Below, in pieces: positions 9,946 through 21,472 of a stretch of 64,000 bases of DNA. The notes below the pieces were generated by a model. The model was not told the origin of the DNA. It saw only the letters and a program-made list of their open reading frames with translations, and made no database searches. Location: the NCBI GenBank assembly GCA_021234155.1, contig JAJEKV010000072.1, positions 4,691,620-4,755,619 on the forward strand. The letters are read 5' to 3'. This DNA is from Isoetes taiwanensis (Eukaryota > Streptophyta > Lycopodiopsida > Isoetales > Isoetaceae). Numbering within the stretch: the first letter of the stretch is position 1; each line of letters opens with the position of its first letter. A program made the position numbers and the translations under genes.

Positions 9946-10881
9946 GCCCAGCTGGCCATGGCCGACCTCGATTGGGACGATCTTGAGTCAACACTACCTG
10001 TCGAGGAGGACGCTCCCGAGTACGTTCACGGTGCGTCTCATATCACCGGCAATGCTGAAAGTCAGCCTGCTGTCATTTCCACCGTAGGTCAAGTAGACAG
10101 TAAGCCTTTTGTAATTCTTATGGACACGGGAAGTACACATAATTTTGCTTCTCCTAGAATGGCCCAGGTCTTGCAGCTTGAAACCTTGAGGTCCCGACCG
10201 AGGCCTGTTACTCTAGCCAGTGGTAAGGTCAGACATACTCATGGCCGTCGCATCAATCTCAAGATGCAGTTGCCAGGTGCACCAGTTGCTTTGGGTGCTG
10301 AGTTAATGGATATTGGCAAATACGACCTCATTGTGGGTATGGAATTCTTGGCATCTGCAAAAGCCAACATAGACTGCGAGAAACGGGAAGTTACCTTCAA
10401 CGCAGCTAATGGAGCCCGCGTGACTATAAAAGGTGAACCATTCAACCCTATTATGCAGTCTATGTCCATCAGATAGTTAGATAAAGCTATACGCAAGGAA
10501 AAGCTCCTCTGCGTCATTAGACTTGCCTCCATTGAGTCAGATGCTAAACATAAGCAAGTAATCGATACTTTGCCAGAGGGGATTGCTAATCTTCTCCGAG
10601 AATTTGGTGATCTTTTCCCAGATGAGATCCAGAAGCTTCCTCCTTTTAGAGGGGTTGAATGTGAGATAGCTTTAGAGCCAGGTACTAAGCCTACCAGCAA
10701 GGCCCCCTACCGTATGAGTCCCCCAGAGTTGGCAGAGCTTAAGAAGCAACTTCAGGAGTTACTAAACCTAGGTTTCATTCATCCTAGTGTTTCGCCTTTT
10801 GGCGCTCCTATTCTTTTTGTTAAGAAAAAGGATGGCTCCTTGAGGATGTGCATTGATTATCGGCAACTCAACAAGATGCAC
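9946..10881 (+). pseudogene. pol: pol 5' part: aspartic protease and start of RT
   Basis: The protease active site is DTGSTHNFASP (DTGST at 10123-10137), with the downstream GKYDLIVGMEFL flap and second-half motif. A TAG at 10474-10476 (SIR then stop) interrupts the frame, probably CAG to TAG. After it come the RT fingers: [56 protein letters not shown] and [20 protein letters not shown]. Immediately after RQLNKM the match to gypsy RT stops at about 10881, where unrelated sequence begins. Confidence 0.9.
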
Positions 10882-12295
10882 ATGCATGTGACAAAAGATC
10901 TATTAGCATAATGAGCTGCCGTTATGGAGGGAATGGCAGCAGCTATAGATATGAAGATATATGGAGAGTGGTGTATAAATATGAGATGTATGATGCTTCT
11001 CTAATTTTGCATAGCTCCTCCCTATGCTTAGAGATGTCTTCTTATACTGAGAAGTTGGTGAGATATTTGTCGTATATAGGAATGCGACTTTAGGTGACAT
11101 TTTAAGGAGGAAAAAGGGTCGACGCCATTAGGTGGAGGCATTTTTGACTCCCCGGAATGTCCTCTAAAGCGGCATTGGTGCAACGTGAATGTCCTTCCCT
11201 CCCTCACTGGTTTTGTGTTAGATAAGTTGAGTGTTTAGGCATGAACTCGACTCCTAGTTTCACTCCAGATGTTTCAGTGGAGCTCTCCTTGCTCTGTTTT
11301 GATGGCCAAGCACTGCCCTAGCACCAGCAAACTTGATCCCTGGCTTTTTGTTTGTACAGGAGGGTGTTTTCCATGCATGTTCTTCTTCTGGAGGATTGCT
11401 GCATTTTGCTTTTAGTCGGGATAGTCTGCATTCCCAAGTTTTATGCTCTTGTAAAGTTTTTAAAATCAATAGGCCTTTAACAGTTGTAAACTTTGATATG
11501 AATCCATGCTTTTTGAAATCAACAGGCTTTTTGAAGCCTTGTAACTTTTGAAGGTAAATCAATCGTGATCAATGGTGATGTAAATTCTGATGTAATTGTT
11601 GTGTTAAGTTAGTGCTGTTAGGTGCTGTTCGGTATGAATGAGTATGATGATCATCAAAAAACTAGAATGTCACCTAAAACTAGAATGTACAGCAAAAGAT
11701 AGCCTAAAACAACATGGAAGTTGGTCGCCAGTTTTTCCCTGAAGATTAACCTCGTGATGCCATATGGCATCTTCTCTACAACGGAATAGAAGTTGGGTTC
11801 TACATTTCGACAACAGCAATTTATTACCAGTTTTACAAGTCATCTTCTTTTCCCCTATTTTTGCCCTTCTCTGTGACGCTTCGTCTTAGAGGTAAAAGGA
11901 GTCCCGGACTTCCTTAACTAGGCCACATGCAGAGGTAAGTCCAAAGAGTTTGGTTTTGAAATATTGCTCCACCTTCTTCCGGATCTCTATTCTTTGTTTC
12001 TCTATTCCAGATCTCTATTCTCTGTTTCTCTATCCAGTCAGAAAAAATGTGTAGAGGTGTTGATACAGGCCCCCTTTCTCAAGGCGCTTCTTTTGATCCT
12101 CCTCCAGAGGACTAGAACTTGGATCTTGAGCTGTCTAGAGTCTGGTTTTTACCTACTTGTGAAGTAATAGCAATCAAGAGGGTAGAATAGTCGGGCACTC
12201 TTTTTTTTGTTGATCAAAGCAGGAAATGTGGCACTTTCTTTCCGCATATTAAAGCAGAAACAAGCTTTGCCACTGCCACATGCAGGGCTCGAGAA
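10882..12295. mobile_element. Unrelated 1.4-kb insert inside the RT domain
   Basis: RT reading breaks after RQLNKM and resumes at PRADDLMDQ (about 12296); the intervening RT residues (roughly VKNRYPL) are lost. The insert has no long coding frame, is T-rich, and includes pyrimidine stretches, two nearby repeats of CTCTATTC..GTTTCTCTAT (about 11980-12025) and an AAAGCAG pair near its right end. I see no clear inverted ends or target duplication. It may be a filler or captured segment, or a decayed transposon. Confidence 0.6.
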
Positions 12296-14142
12296 TGGGG
12301 CCGAGAGCAGATGATCTAATGGACCAGGTTGCAAGGGGCTAAGTATTTCTCAAAGATTGATCTACGCTCCGGATACCATCAAATAAGGATTAAAGAGGAG
12401 GACATCCATAAATCTGCTTTTCGCACTAGATATGGGCATTATGAGTTTACAGTTATGCCTTTTGGATTAACTAATGCCCCAGCAATTTTGTTGTTATTTT
12501 CTTTGACGACATTCTCATCTATAGTAAGACCCTAGAGGAGCATGAGAAACATCTTAGATTGGCCCTACAAAAGCTAAGACGTCATCAGCTCTTTGCCAAG
12601 TTCTCTAAGTGCAAGTTTGCCACTCCGAAGGTCGATTATTTGGGCCATGTCATTTCGGCAGAGGGAATTGCTACAGATCCGGCAAAGATAGAGGCCGTAA
12701 GGGAATGGCCTATTCCAGGAAATGTTTCCGAGGTCCGAAGTTTCTTGGGATTAGCAGGATACTATCGAAAATTTGTAAAGGATTTTGCAAAGATTGCAGC
12801 ACCTCTTACAAATCTTACAAAGCATGAGAAAGTGAAGGATTGGATGGAACACTGGGAGGCAAAAGTTCAGGGGAGTTTCCAGCAGCTTAAAGATGCCTTA
12901 ACGTCAGCACCAGTTCTCACATTGCCCGATCCTGAGAAGGATAAACTAGTGGCAACTGATGCCAGTAAGATTGCCACCGGTGGAGTCCTAATGCAGGAGG
13001 GGAGGGTTATTGCCTATGATTCAAAGAAAATGAACGAAACAGAGCAGCGATACCATGCCCATGACCAGGAATTGCTAGCAGTTGTCCGTGCCTTGAGGAT
13101 ATGGAGACACTACCTTCTTGGTAGAAGATTCCAGTTGGATACGGATCATCAAAGTCTCCGTTACTTATCCACCCAGCCGAATCTCAACCTCCGTCAAAGA
13201 CGATGGATGGAATTTCTGGAGGAATATGATTTTGAGATTATGTATAAGCCTGACAAGTACAATGTGGTTGCGGATGCATTGTCACGCCATCCCTTGGTAA
13301 CGCGAACCCATTGTAACGCAATTTCTACACTCACCAGTGAGTTTGGAAAACAGATCAAACAGGCCTTGGCCACGGATCCCGAGTTCAGTGATGTCTGGGG
13401 TAGTTTGGCTAAGGAAGCTTGCACAGATAAGGAACGTGAAGCTTTCCGCTCGTATAGGAAAGAAGGCAACTTGTTATATTACAGGGATAAGTTGTGTGTA
13501 CCTGAGACTTCGGGAGTACGTAAGCTCATTCTCCATGATACACACAACAGCCCTATAGCTGGACACGCAGGTTTTATGAAGACCTACTTTAAGATTCGCT
13601 CCAGCTATTTCTGGCCTTCTATGAAAAAGGACATTGCCCGGTACATTAAGCAGTGTCAGGTATGTCAGCAAACCAAAGCTGAGTAGCTAAGGATTCCAGG
13701 CGAGTTGCAACCTCTGGATGTGCCCAACGCTAAATGGGAAGTGATAACCATGGATTTCATTGTGGGCCTTCCACGTACTCTCCGTGGATATGATGCGTTA
13801 ATGGTAGTGGTCGACAAATTGTCCAAAATGGCTCATTTCTTGCCATGTCGTACCACGGATACAGCCTTCGATACTGCTCTACTATTTGCCAAGGAGATCT
13901 TCAGATTACACGGAATGCCACGGGTTATTATATCCGACAGGGATCCCAAATTTGTAAGTGCATTCTGGAAAGATTTCTTTGCCACCATCCAGACCAAGCT
14001 TGCTATGAGTACGGCATATCATCCTCAAACAGATGGTCAGACAGAGCGTACCAATCGCATTATAGAGGATATGCTAAGAAGTTATATGTGGAGTAAGCAA
14101 TCACAATGGGCTGACTATATCTATCTGGTCACAACAGCATGA
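12296..14142 (+). pseudogene. pol: pol 3' part: RT palm, RNase H, integrase core
   Basis: RT resumes with PRADDLMDQ, then (after an extra G near 12325) [19 protein letters not shown] and [16 protein letters not shown] deletion follows, then [20 protein letters not shown], which carries the catalytic Asp pair. The connection is [20 protein letters not shown] and [11 protein letters not shown]. RNase H has [25 protein letters not shown] and [10 protein letters not shown]. The integrase H2C2 finger ends [10 protein letters not shown] and then TAG at 13684-13686 (likely CAG to TAG). The integrase core has TMDFIVGLP (Asp 13753), IISDRDPKFVS and TAYHPQTDGQTERTNRIIEDML, so the DDE triad is present. 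TGA at 14140 and a frameshift follow. Confidence 0.92.
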
Positions 14143-14870
14143 AACAGAAATCCTCCAGAATGTCTCCCTTTATGATAAATTATGGGTTCCAATGTCTTAC
14201 TCCAGACACCTGGCATAACCCCGTTTCTAAAGTGAAGGTTTCTCAACAACTCCTCTTGGAGATGCAAGCTCTGGTCGAAGAAGTTCGTGGTTACTTATTA
14301 GCAGCACGCAGTCGTCAGAAGAGTGTCGCCGATAAGCACAGAACCCCACGCATTTTCCAGGTAGGTGAATCAGTTTGGCTTAAGATTAAGGTAAAACAAG
14401 CCAAGCTTAAGATTGGCAACTGCAAGAAGTTGGCACCCAGATGGGCTGGACCGTTCAAAACTATTGAACGTGTGGGAGAGCAGGCATATCGCTTGGATGT
14501 GCCGCCCCGATTGAAGATCCACAAGGTCTTTCACGTGAGTCTTCTGAAACAACACACCCCTGATCCAGAGGAGGTTTTGGATACCCCAACCCTCCTAGAA
14601 ATGACAGAGGAACAGCTGGAGATAGTGCCTGAGACTCTTCTTGATCGGGGTTATAAACAAACCAAAAGGACTCAAATGTTGCAATACTTGGTTAAGTGGA
14701 AGCACTTACCAGTTGAGGATGCTACATGGGTGATGAAGATAGACCTTGAGAAGCACTATCTGGACTTCATGCGGGAATCTCAAGGCCGCACCATCAACGA
14801 TGCTATCAACCCCGCAGCCGGCGGTAAGCTTGGAAGCTTGATTGCCATGAGTAACGCTCTAGAGGGGTAG
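14143..14870 (+). pseudogene. Integrase C-terminus with chromodomain
   Basis: After a frameshift near 14150 the frame reads SRMSPFMINYG, then the GPY/F-type module (KLAPRWAGPFKTIERVGEQ, AYRLDVPPRLKIHKVFHVS). It ends with a chromodomain at about 14620-14775: IVPETLLDRGY, MLQYLVKWKHLPVEDATW and LEKHYLDF. In chromoviruses this domain steers integration to marked chromatin, often H3K9me. Here the same element also encodes an H3 fold. The stretch from the frameshift to the TAG near 14868 is open. Confidence 0.9.
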
Positions 14871-15466
14871 ATGCATCATAAATAATAATAGTTACCGATG
14901 ATGAGATCACCTTTGTGTTCTCTAGGACATGGTGTACTGCCAATGTTGACATGACCACGACTTGCTTCGAGAGCATATAGTTGATAGGCCGCGTTCATCT
15001 CGGCTACAATGGGAACTTCACCATTCCCTATGCTGCAATGAATTGCAAACCATAGACATGATCGGTTCCCTGGTAGATAGAGTCTTCTTTTAGTTATTAT
15101 AAGGGGGTGGTCCCTTCAACCACAATCTACTTATATATACTGATATACTGACATGTGCAGGCCAGTGAGCAGTACATGACCTGCCCATGTTAGAGGGTTG
15201 CTGATGGCCCGAATTCTGCAGTTTTATTTTGTCTACACGTCTTATTTTGTTGTTACTCTGATGTTGATATTGGACTTAGGTCCTTGAACTTTTTGATTAT
15301 CATAATCATGTGAAATGCACCTCGGTGCTTAAACTGTTTTAAACTTCAAAGTTCTTAATATATATTACCTTCGGAAATAAGGAATTACCTTCCTTCATAA
15401 TGTCATATCCTATAGGTGTATCTAACCATAATGCTGAGGACAGCATTAATTCTAAGGAGGGGAGAA
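14871..15466 (+). other. 3' untranslated region and polypurine tract
   Basis: About 0.6 kb without a gene, ending in the purine run AAGGAGGGGAGAA at 15454-15466, directly before the 3' LTR. This primes plus-strand DNA synthesis. Confidence 0.8.
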
Positions 15467-17098
15467 TGTGACGTTCCAAGTATTTATACGGTATATGTAT
15501 AAATACATTGACACGTCACCCAGTATAGATACGCCACCATGGGGTATGGTAACCTAGGGGGTTGACCTAAGAGGGATTTAATTAGCTATGCTAATTTAAT
15601 CATTAGGGATAATAACCTATGATTAAGGAAATTAATAATTAAGAAGGATAATTAAGCCAATTATAGTTTGGGAAGGCGCCACCTGGCCAAACTCGATTGG
15701 CCAGCATGGGGATTACTAATTGGATCCAATAAGGTGGATCACCACCCCCATATCAACCAAAATCGAACCAGTTGAGCCAAGGAGGCGGTTTGGCCAGGGC
15801 ATTCTTGACCTTCCCAAATCACGAACAACCACTAGGCTATCATTTTGCCACCCTACTTACAGCTCTATGGAAGCACCCCACGATAACGGTTCCAGCCGAA
15901 ACACGGGTTAGTAGTAGTTTAGCTTGTGAATTGTAGGATAGTACTTCAGTACTCTTTTCTGATTGCCTTTGTTGAGATTAACTTTTCTCTGGTAAGTAGG
16001 ATTACATTTCAATTATGAATGGTGCTCTGTTACGAAATGATTGATGTATCTATGGAGTATTTCGGTAGCTTCCATTAAACATGGGTTTAAGCGGGTAGAG
16101 ACCTCTGAGCTCATATATGATAGTATGCTCCTAGATATAGCCCCCGTAATATTCCCATTATTTGCGGCTGTGTACAAGAGACCACCCGGGTCGTGAGGCG
16201 CTATGGTCCGGGCTTAGCACCGCAGAAGGGGCGGTGGTGAAGTGGGGGTGGGGTCTTGCACCGAACATAAAAGGCTCCCGAGACTCCCTACAGTGGGCTA
16301 GGCGATAGCCCGGTCACGTAGGGGGCGGGTATGGGTCCGACACTCCTGGGTGTAGAGGTGTGATCCGTATGGAGCATCTTGCACTTTGAGTAGATTTAGG
16401 GTGAGTAAGTTGGACGGATGCGGGATCGGGGGGTGATGCGGCGCGTATTCTCTAGCTCACCCATGGAACCACTGTGATCCTGGAAGGGGACGCTTCCCTG
16501 ACCTGCCTCATCAGATCGGGGCGTCATGAACCCTAGAGTAGGCTCAAAAAGGGTGATACCTTGAGTCTGCATCTCCGGAAGGCTATAGCGAAGCCATAGC
16601 GTGAATCGACCCATTTTCAAAGTGTGCACAGGAGGGGCGGATGGAGTGGACAACCCTAGCCAACGCCATGCCAACCAATGCCATGTTCTATGCCAGCCAA
16701 CGCCATGCCAAGTCTCGGTCTGCTGATCTCTTGAGACCTAGCCGTCAGTCGATCCTCACCGGAGTCTGAGCCGGGGTAGAACCTGGAGGTTGGGGTGTTT
16801 TCTTAGGTTTAGATGCATATTCTTTGCCGTTGGTACTTGGATGGATGTGCCACCCTTCGTGGTGGATATTTATATATGATTTATGCTGCGTGCTAACCCT
16901 TGTATTCATGCTTCCGCGACGTAGGAGCCCATCGAAGGCGTGGGCCGAATGACACCTCCGTGTCCTTCACTCGAGCATCTCTACGTAGATGGCCCGGGTC
17001 AGACGGGGGGCCCTGCTCATGGCGAGATGGTTGCCATGGGAGGGGAAAGTCTCCGTATGTATACGGGCGGGGGTCGTATATATTCAGGGAGCGTCACA
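15467..17098 (+). repeat. 3' long terminal repeat
   Basis: Starts TGTGACGTTCC and ends GCGTCACA, followed by TCTTC (17099-17103), the target duplicate of 2589-2593. It differs from the 5' LTR by scattered substitutions and several small indels, for example a 14-20 bp difference around 15775 and an extra CCAACCAATGCC block near 16670. The insertion is therefore not recent. Confidence 0.95.
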
Positions 17099-17103
17099 TC
17101 TTC

Positions 17104-17617
17104 TGCTTATTTGCTTGCTTCATTGTCCAGGAACAAGCTTGTAGCTATTGCATCAATTCGCATAGGGTCCCACAGGCTACGGATTGAGATAGGTAGATGT
17201 GAGCGGCCGCAATTGCCGCGAGAAGCGAGACTATGTGCCTGTTGCCAGTTACAGGTTATTGAAGATGAAAGCCATACTCTTCTGAGTTGCCCTGCTTTTG
17301 AGATAGTCCGGAATCATTTTTTGACCTTATCATTCCATTCCACGCTTCCACAACTTGTCAGAGCACCATCTGTGCATGACTTGGCATTATACATACTTGA
17401 GGTTCTAGATAAACGTCTGCAATTACTGAGCCCTCAGTACTCATTATCTCCACTTGTCTAGTATCATCATTACTGCAAAGGTTTTTCCCTTGAAAACCTT
17501 TCGAGGCAGGGGTTTTTTAATCCTAGTAGTAATGATTGTACTAGCCCATTGTATGGGTCCCATGACCTATTGGTCTCTGTGGACGTTAAAAAAACTATTC
17601 TATTCTATTCTATTCTG
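17104..17617 (+). mobile_element. LINE C-terminal end with (TATTC)n tail
   Basis: The plus strand reads LASLSRNKLVAIASIRIGS, then a zinc-finger-like RT C-terminus with C-x2-C ... H-x4-C (ARLCACCQLQVIEDESHTLL, SCPAFEIVRNHF), to a TAG at 17459-17461. The 3' UTR contains GGTTTTTCCCTTGAAAACC and ends in a TATTC/CTATT repeat near 17600. The same 3' UTR recurs at 19487-19672. It faces the opposite way to relics A and B across the LTR insertion site, which could reflect 5' inversion of one LINE or two LINEs meeting. Confidence 0.75.
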
Positions 17618-19486
17618 CTTTGAAGCTCTAAAAAACAGCTTATTACAACGATCTCCATCTTTCAGCTAGGTTAATCCAGATTTAACTCGTTCGATTGGAT
17701 ATCCTTAGTAGTGACAGGTATTTGTTTAGCAAGCCAGCTAAAGGGCACCTCTTAGACAATGCTATTCAAGAAGTTACTCACTTTAGTCATAACCTCAAAG
17801 AAATCCTCCTAGCATTTCTTGTCTTCCTCATTTAAAGTATCGAAGCACTTATGTTCTTTTTCATGTTCTTTAGTGAAATAAAAGGATACTTTTCTTTGTT
17901 CTTATCTATATACAACGTTTTAGAGGCTATTGAAGTGCATGTCTCATATGTTCTGCTTGAGGAATATACTTAAGGTATGACGGTGCTTCATTAGGTATCC
18001 ATGCATTGATATTTGAAGGTTGTTGCACTTGTATTGGTTAGGGTGTACTATAGATCTTGTTATTGTGGACGAAATGTGGCAAATCACTTGGGAATGACAA
18101 AATATTAGAAAAAAAAACACTCTCCACTTTGCCTTTGAGGAGGTGTATGGTAAGTAGACGAGGTCTGCAAATTACATAATGGTGCTGACGAGAAGATATC
18201 AAAAAAAGAACTTCTTGCACTTGGGAAGCAGACGAGGTTTGCAAATTACATGATGGCGATGGTGACCTAAGTGCAGAGAGTGACGAGGCAGGGCTCGATG
18301 TCAATATGTTACCATATGGCAGGAAAGATAGGCCGATGCCCCTGCGACGAGTAGAAGTCGGTGTACTGTATCTAATGTGCCTCGCTAAGGCAACATCAAC
18401 TGGAGAAGTAAAGTCTTATGCTTGGCTTTCAATAGTTGCACGTCAGCAACACCTAAGAAAGAAGGGGCAAATAAAATTAATCTCTACTCAACGAAGAGAG
18501 CACACAACTAAAAAAGAAGCAGCAAATAAAATTAAAAATCTTAATTCTACAATGTTGAGCGCAAACTCTGCATTGCTTTTAAGCAACGTGGTGCATGTGA
18601 TTGCATAATTCACAAAGACTGCTAATAGCTTAATAAGCGTTATACACAAAAATATGCGTTAATAAAAATTTCGTTAAATATGCGTTAATAAAAATTTCGT
18701 TAAAGGTGCGTGATGTCTATGATATCATAGACAAAGTATTTCTGGAAAAGGCCTGTGCCTATGACGGCATAGGAAAAACTTGTTTTAAGAAGACAACATG
18801 CCATGCCGGCATAGCAAAAGGCCCTTTTTCGAATCGATTTTCAAACAACAGAATACATTTGGACTGGAGGAGCGCTTTGCAGAATCAAAATTTGAGAAGC
18901 GCTTTGCAGAACCGGAATTTTTGAGAAGCAAACTTTTTGATAAGCGGTCTGCTGTGACGGTAGAGTAAGAGCGATTTTTGAGAAGCAATTTGCAAGAAGA
19001 ATTTTTGGAGTAGCGATTCGCTATGACGGCATAGCAGGAGCGATTTGCCAGGTTCTACTTGCCAGACCAAACTGCTCACAAAACTTTCCATAGACTTGAA
19101 GCTTTGTTGCCAGGCACATTCTTACAGGCAAGTGATGAAATTTTTTAGTCCAAACAGATAGTACTTAAAGAAATTGTTTTCTCATTCATCTGCACCAGAA
19201 TTTACGGAGCGACTCATTGCGCCTCAGAGGTTCGCCTCTTTCTGCAAATTCGCTCTTTGTCTACAAGAAACTTGCATATCACAAGATTAGGGCTGGAAAC
19301 ATGTAAGTAATTTACCCTTTTTTTTGCATTGTCTGCTTTTTTTGGGATTTCTAGATAAGTTTTTTGCTCCATTTCCAGATATATTGTACTCTTTGCAGGC
19401 ATATTTTAGCTCTTTCTTTTCTCTTTCTTTTTCTTATTTTTTTGTTATTGTTCGTAGTTTTTAGTCTCATTTCATATGCTCTGGTT
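17618..19486. other. Intergenic, no supported gene
   Basis: AT-rich DNA with short direct repeats: GCAAATTACAT.ATGG twice near 18170 and 18240, and GCGTTAATAAAAATTTCGTTAAA twice near 18655-18705. The first members of the CTATG..CATAG palindrome family begin at 18716. Frames such as 18306-18608 have no recognisable features. Confidence 0.5.
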
Positions 19487-19672
19487 TTTACTGAGCCCTC
19501 AGTAGTCATTATCTCCGTCATTATCTCCGCTGCAAAGGTTTTTCCCTTGAAAACCTTTCGAGGCAGGGGTTTTTTAATCCTAGTAGTAATGATTGTACTA
19601 GCCCATTGTATGGGTCCCATGACCTATTGGTCTCCGTGGACGTTAAAAAATCTATTCTATTCTATTCTACTT
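19487..19672 (+). mobile_element. Second LINE 3' end, same family as 17104-17617
   Basis: From CTGAGCCCTCAGTA through GGTTTTTCCCTTGAAAACC and CATTGTATGGGTCCCATGACC to a CTATTCTATTCTATTC tail, it matches 17425-17617 almost base for base. It is a short 5'-truncated copy ending in the same pentanucleotide tail, so the tail is a family property. Confidence 0.8.
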
Positions 19673-20002
19673 GCACCAGATAGACAGAATGTTTTCTCTA
19701 CCTTTATCCTGTACTATCTTGGACATGTCAAATATAAGCTTTTACTAGTACAGGATAAATATCTGTGTGTAATTTTGAATGTCTTGTGCTATGATAGCAT
19801 AGGCGTAACATATTTTTATAAAGGCTTTATCTATAACATTATAGACACAGTGCATTTTTTTATTTGATGGCTACGAAGACACGGATAAAAAGTAAGTTAG
19901 CTTTGTATTTTCAGAGGCTAAATAATTTTGTGATTGTTCTGTGCTATGATATCATAGACACGGGATGTTTTTTCTACAGAATTTCTTGCTATCATAGACA
20001 TG

Positions 20003-20439
20003 ATACTTTTCTACATGGTTTCGTTGTCCAAAAGTTATTATCTTGCTATGATGTTACTTTCTATCATAGACATTTCTATCATAGACACGATACTTTTCTA
20101 CAAGGTTTCATTGTCCAAAAGTTATTATCTTGCTATGATGTTACAGGCAAAATATATTTAGGATTGTCTTGTGCTATGATACTTTCTTCATTGAAGTTTT
20201 GTTGTTTTAAAAATTGTTAGCTTGCTATTATATCATAGATAAGAATACCATTTGTAGTCTCTTCGATACTTTTCTACAAGGTTTCATTGTCCAAAAGTTA
20301 TTAGCTTGCTATGATGTTACAGGCAAAATATATTTAGGATTGTCTTGTGCTATGATACTTTCTTCATTGAAGTTTTGTTGTTTTAAAAATTGTTAGCTTG
20401 CTATTATATCATAGACAAGAATACCATTTGTAGTCTCTT
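20003..20439. repeat. 176-bp tandem duplication plus older partial copies
   Basis: 20088-20263 and 20264-20439 are near-identical units starting CGATACTTTTCTACAAGG and ending GTAGTCTCTT. An older partial copy (GATACTTTTCTACATGG) lies just upstream near 20003. Each unit carries CTATG-type palindromes. Reading frames here are products of the repeat, not genes. Confidence 0.85.
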
Positions 20440-20669
20440 GCTATGATGTCATAAGCAAAATGTACTTTGTAAAATATATTTATTTAGCTAGATGTGCTGC
20501 TAGTAGCTCCTATCTTCTTGGTGCACGTTGTGTTTTCTAATATCTTGTCAATGGCAATGCAGGAGGAATGAAACAGCTTGGAAGGGGCAAGTTTGAGTAC
20601 TAAGTACTTTGTTGTTGTGCTTTTAAAAGTGAATTTGATATTTAGTTTCTGAACCTCCTATTGCAGCCA

Positions 20670-20835
20670 AAAGGACTATGCCATTTGCCAACAGCTCATG
20701 TCTTAATTGTGACAACAATTGTGACAACTGGGGCAAAGTGAGAGAGTTGTACCCAATATTTTCCTCAAATAGCTCATGTCTTAATTGTGACAACTGGGAC
20801 AAAGTGAGAGAGTCGTACCCAATATTTTCCTCTTG
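20670..20835. repeat. Direct repeat around AGCTCATGTCTTAATTGTG
   Basis: Two copies of AGCTCATGTCTTAATTGTG, CAACTGGG.CAAAGTGAGAG and GTACCCAATATTTTCCTC stand side by side (about 20690-20766 and 20769-20834). The first copy has an extra GACAACAATT. Non-coding. Confidence 0.8.
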
Positions 20836-20927
20836 AGGAGAAAATTAATGAATACGCCTCTAACTTTACTAACTAAATGTGTATTTCTTTTAGTCCAATG
20901 TGTCTGCCTAATATTTTTGGGTTGCCC

Positions 20928-21010
20928 CTAGGGGGGCAATCCCTTGTTTATGTGGGTTTTTGGCATATTCATGGTATATGCTAGCATATACCTAGAATAT
21001 GCCAAAAATC
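20928..21010. repeat. Hairpin pair: GC stem then a 50-bp AT palindrome
   Basis: GGTTGCCCC/GGGGCAATCC forms a hairpin at 20928-20951. Next, TTTTTGGCATATTC, GGTATATGCTAGCATATACC and GAATATGCCAAAAA (20956-21009) form a nearly perfect palindrome. A related sequence (GTGGGTTTGTGGCATATTCC with a GGAGGGCAACCCTCC hairpin) is at 26327-26435, so this looks like the end structure of a repeat family. Confidence 0.6.
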
Positions 21011-21472
21011 GCTAAAACCTCTTTGTAAAATTTGTAAATGTTAGGTCATCCCCTTTGCCGCGGCCGCTGTGCATCTGGGCTTAGGAAGTTTGGATGCGGA
21101 GGCGAGGAACTTGGCGACCGCGATGATTTCGTCTTCCTCGTATTCACAGTTCGTTTTTCTGAGAACCACCACACATTCAGGAGTCAAACAAAAGTTCTAG
21201 AAGGTATGGTAGATTCTGTCAGCCTCTATTCTATCAATTTGTCGTTTATGGCTAAATACCGTCCTCATCTTTATCAACTTCTGGGCCTTAGATCCTTTAT
21301 GCAAAGAAGGGGCCTTAGATCGACATTTGAGCTTCGCAGCAGTGGCGTGTCATTCCTATATCTAGAAATAATGCTTACCGTCTTCTTCAAATATGCAGCG
21401 GCAAGGAGAAACGGAGTGCGGCGGTGAGTGCAATCTCTTATGGTCTAGAGGGGACACAATTCTATTGCGGTT
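21011..21472 (+). other. Region 5' of the PPR pseudogene
   Basis: Contains an open frame 21038-21427 (129 codons) with no recognisable motif. It could be the leader or transit-peptide end of the PPR gene or chance. No PPR motif is visible before about 21470. Confidence 0.25.

Larger units (their letters stand above)
2594..17098 (+). mobile_element. Ty3/gypsy chromovirus LTR retrotransposon with extra 5' genes
   Basis: Complete element of about 14.5 kb. It is bounded by LTRs starting TGTGACGTTCC and ending GAGCGTCACA, with identical 5-bp flanks TCTTC at 2589-2593 and 17099-17103. Internal order: PBS, ORF1 (histone H3 fusion), ORF2, ORF3, gag with zinc knuckle, protease, RT, RNase H, integrase, chromodomain, polypurine tract. 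RT-RNase H-integrase order and a C-terminal chromodomain define chromoviruses. Gag-pol carries several stops, frameshifts and a nested 1.4-kb insertion, so this copy is not autonomous. The roughly 4.6 kb between PBS and gag, which holds three extra reading frames, is far longer than the usual leader. It inserted at the 5' edge of the LINE B relic. Confidence 0.95.
18716..20456. repeat. Dispersed 16-bp palindrome family CTATG....CATAG
   Basis: Copies include 18716-18731 (TCTATGATATCATAGA, perfect), 18758-18773 (CCTATGACGGCATAGG), 18802-18814, 19020-19035 (GCTATGACGGCATAGC), 19788-19803, 19942-19960, 20223-20239, 20399-20415 and 20440-20456. More occur at 26473-26488, 26524-26539, 26917-26931 and 26961-26976. 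The outer CTATG/CATAG arms are kept while the 4-6 bp centre varies (ATAT, ACGG, ATAG, ATGT, CCGT), and many are flanked TG...CA. The spacing is irregular. Function unknown. Confidence 0.65.

Noticed and set aside
16940-17098. Start of the 173-codon frame at 16940
   Set aside because: The first 50 codons are LTR sequence; only the part after 17098 is LINE coding.
19864-20396. Frames in the 176-bp repeats
   Set aside because: Same peptide repeated because the DNA is duplicated; no coding evidence.
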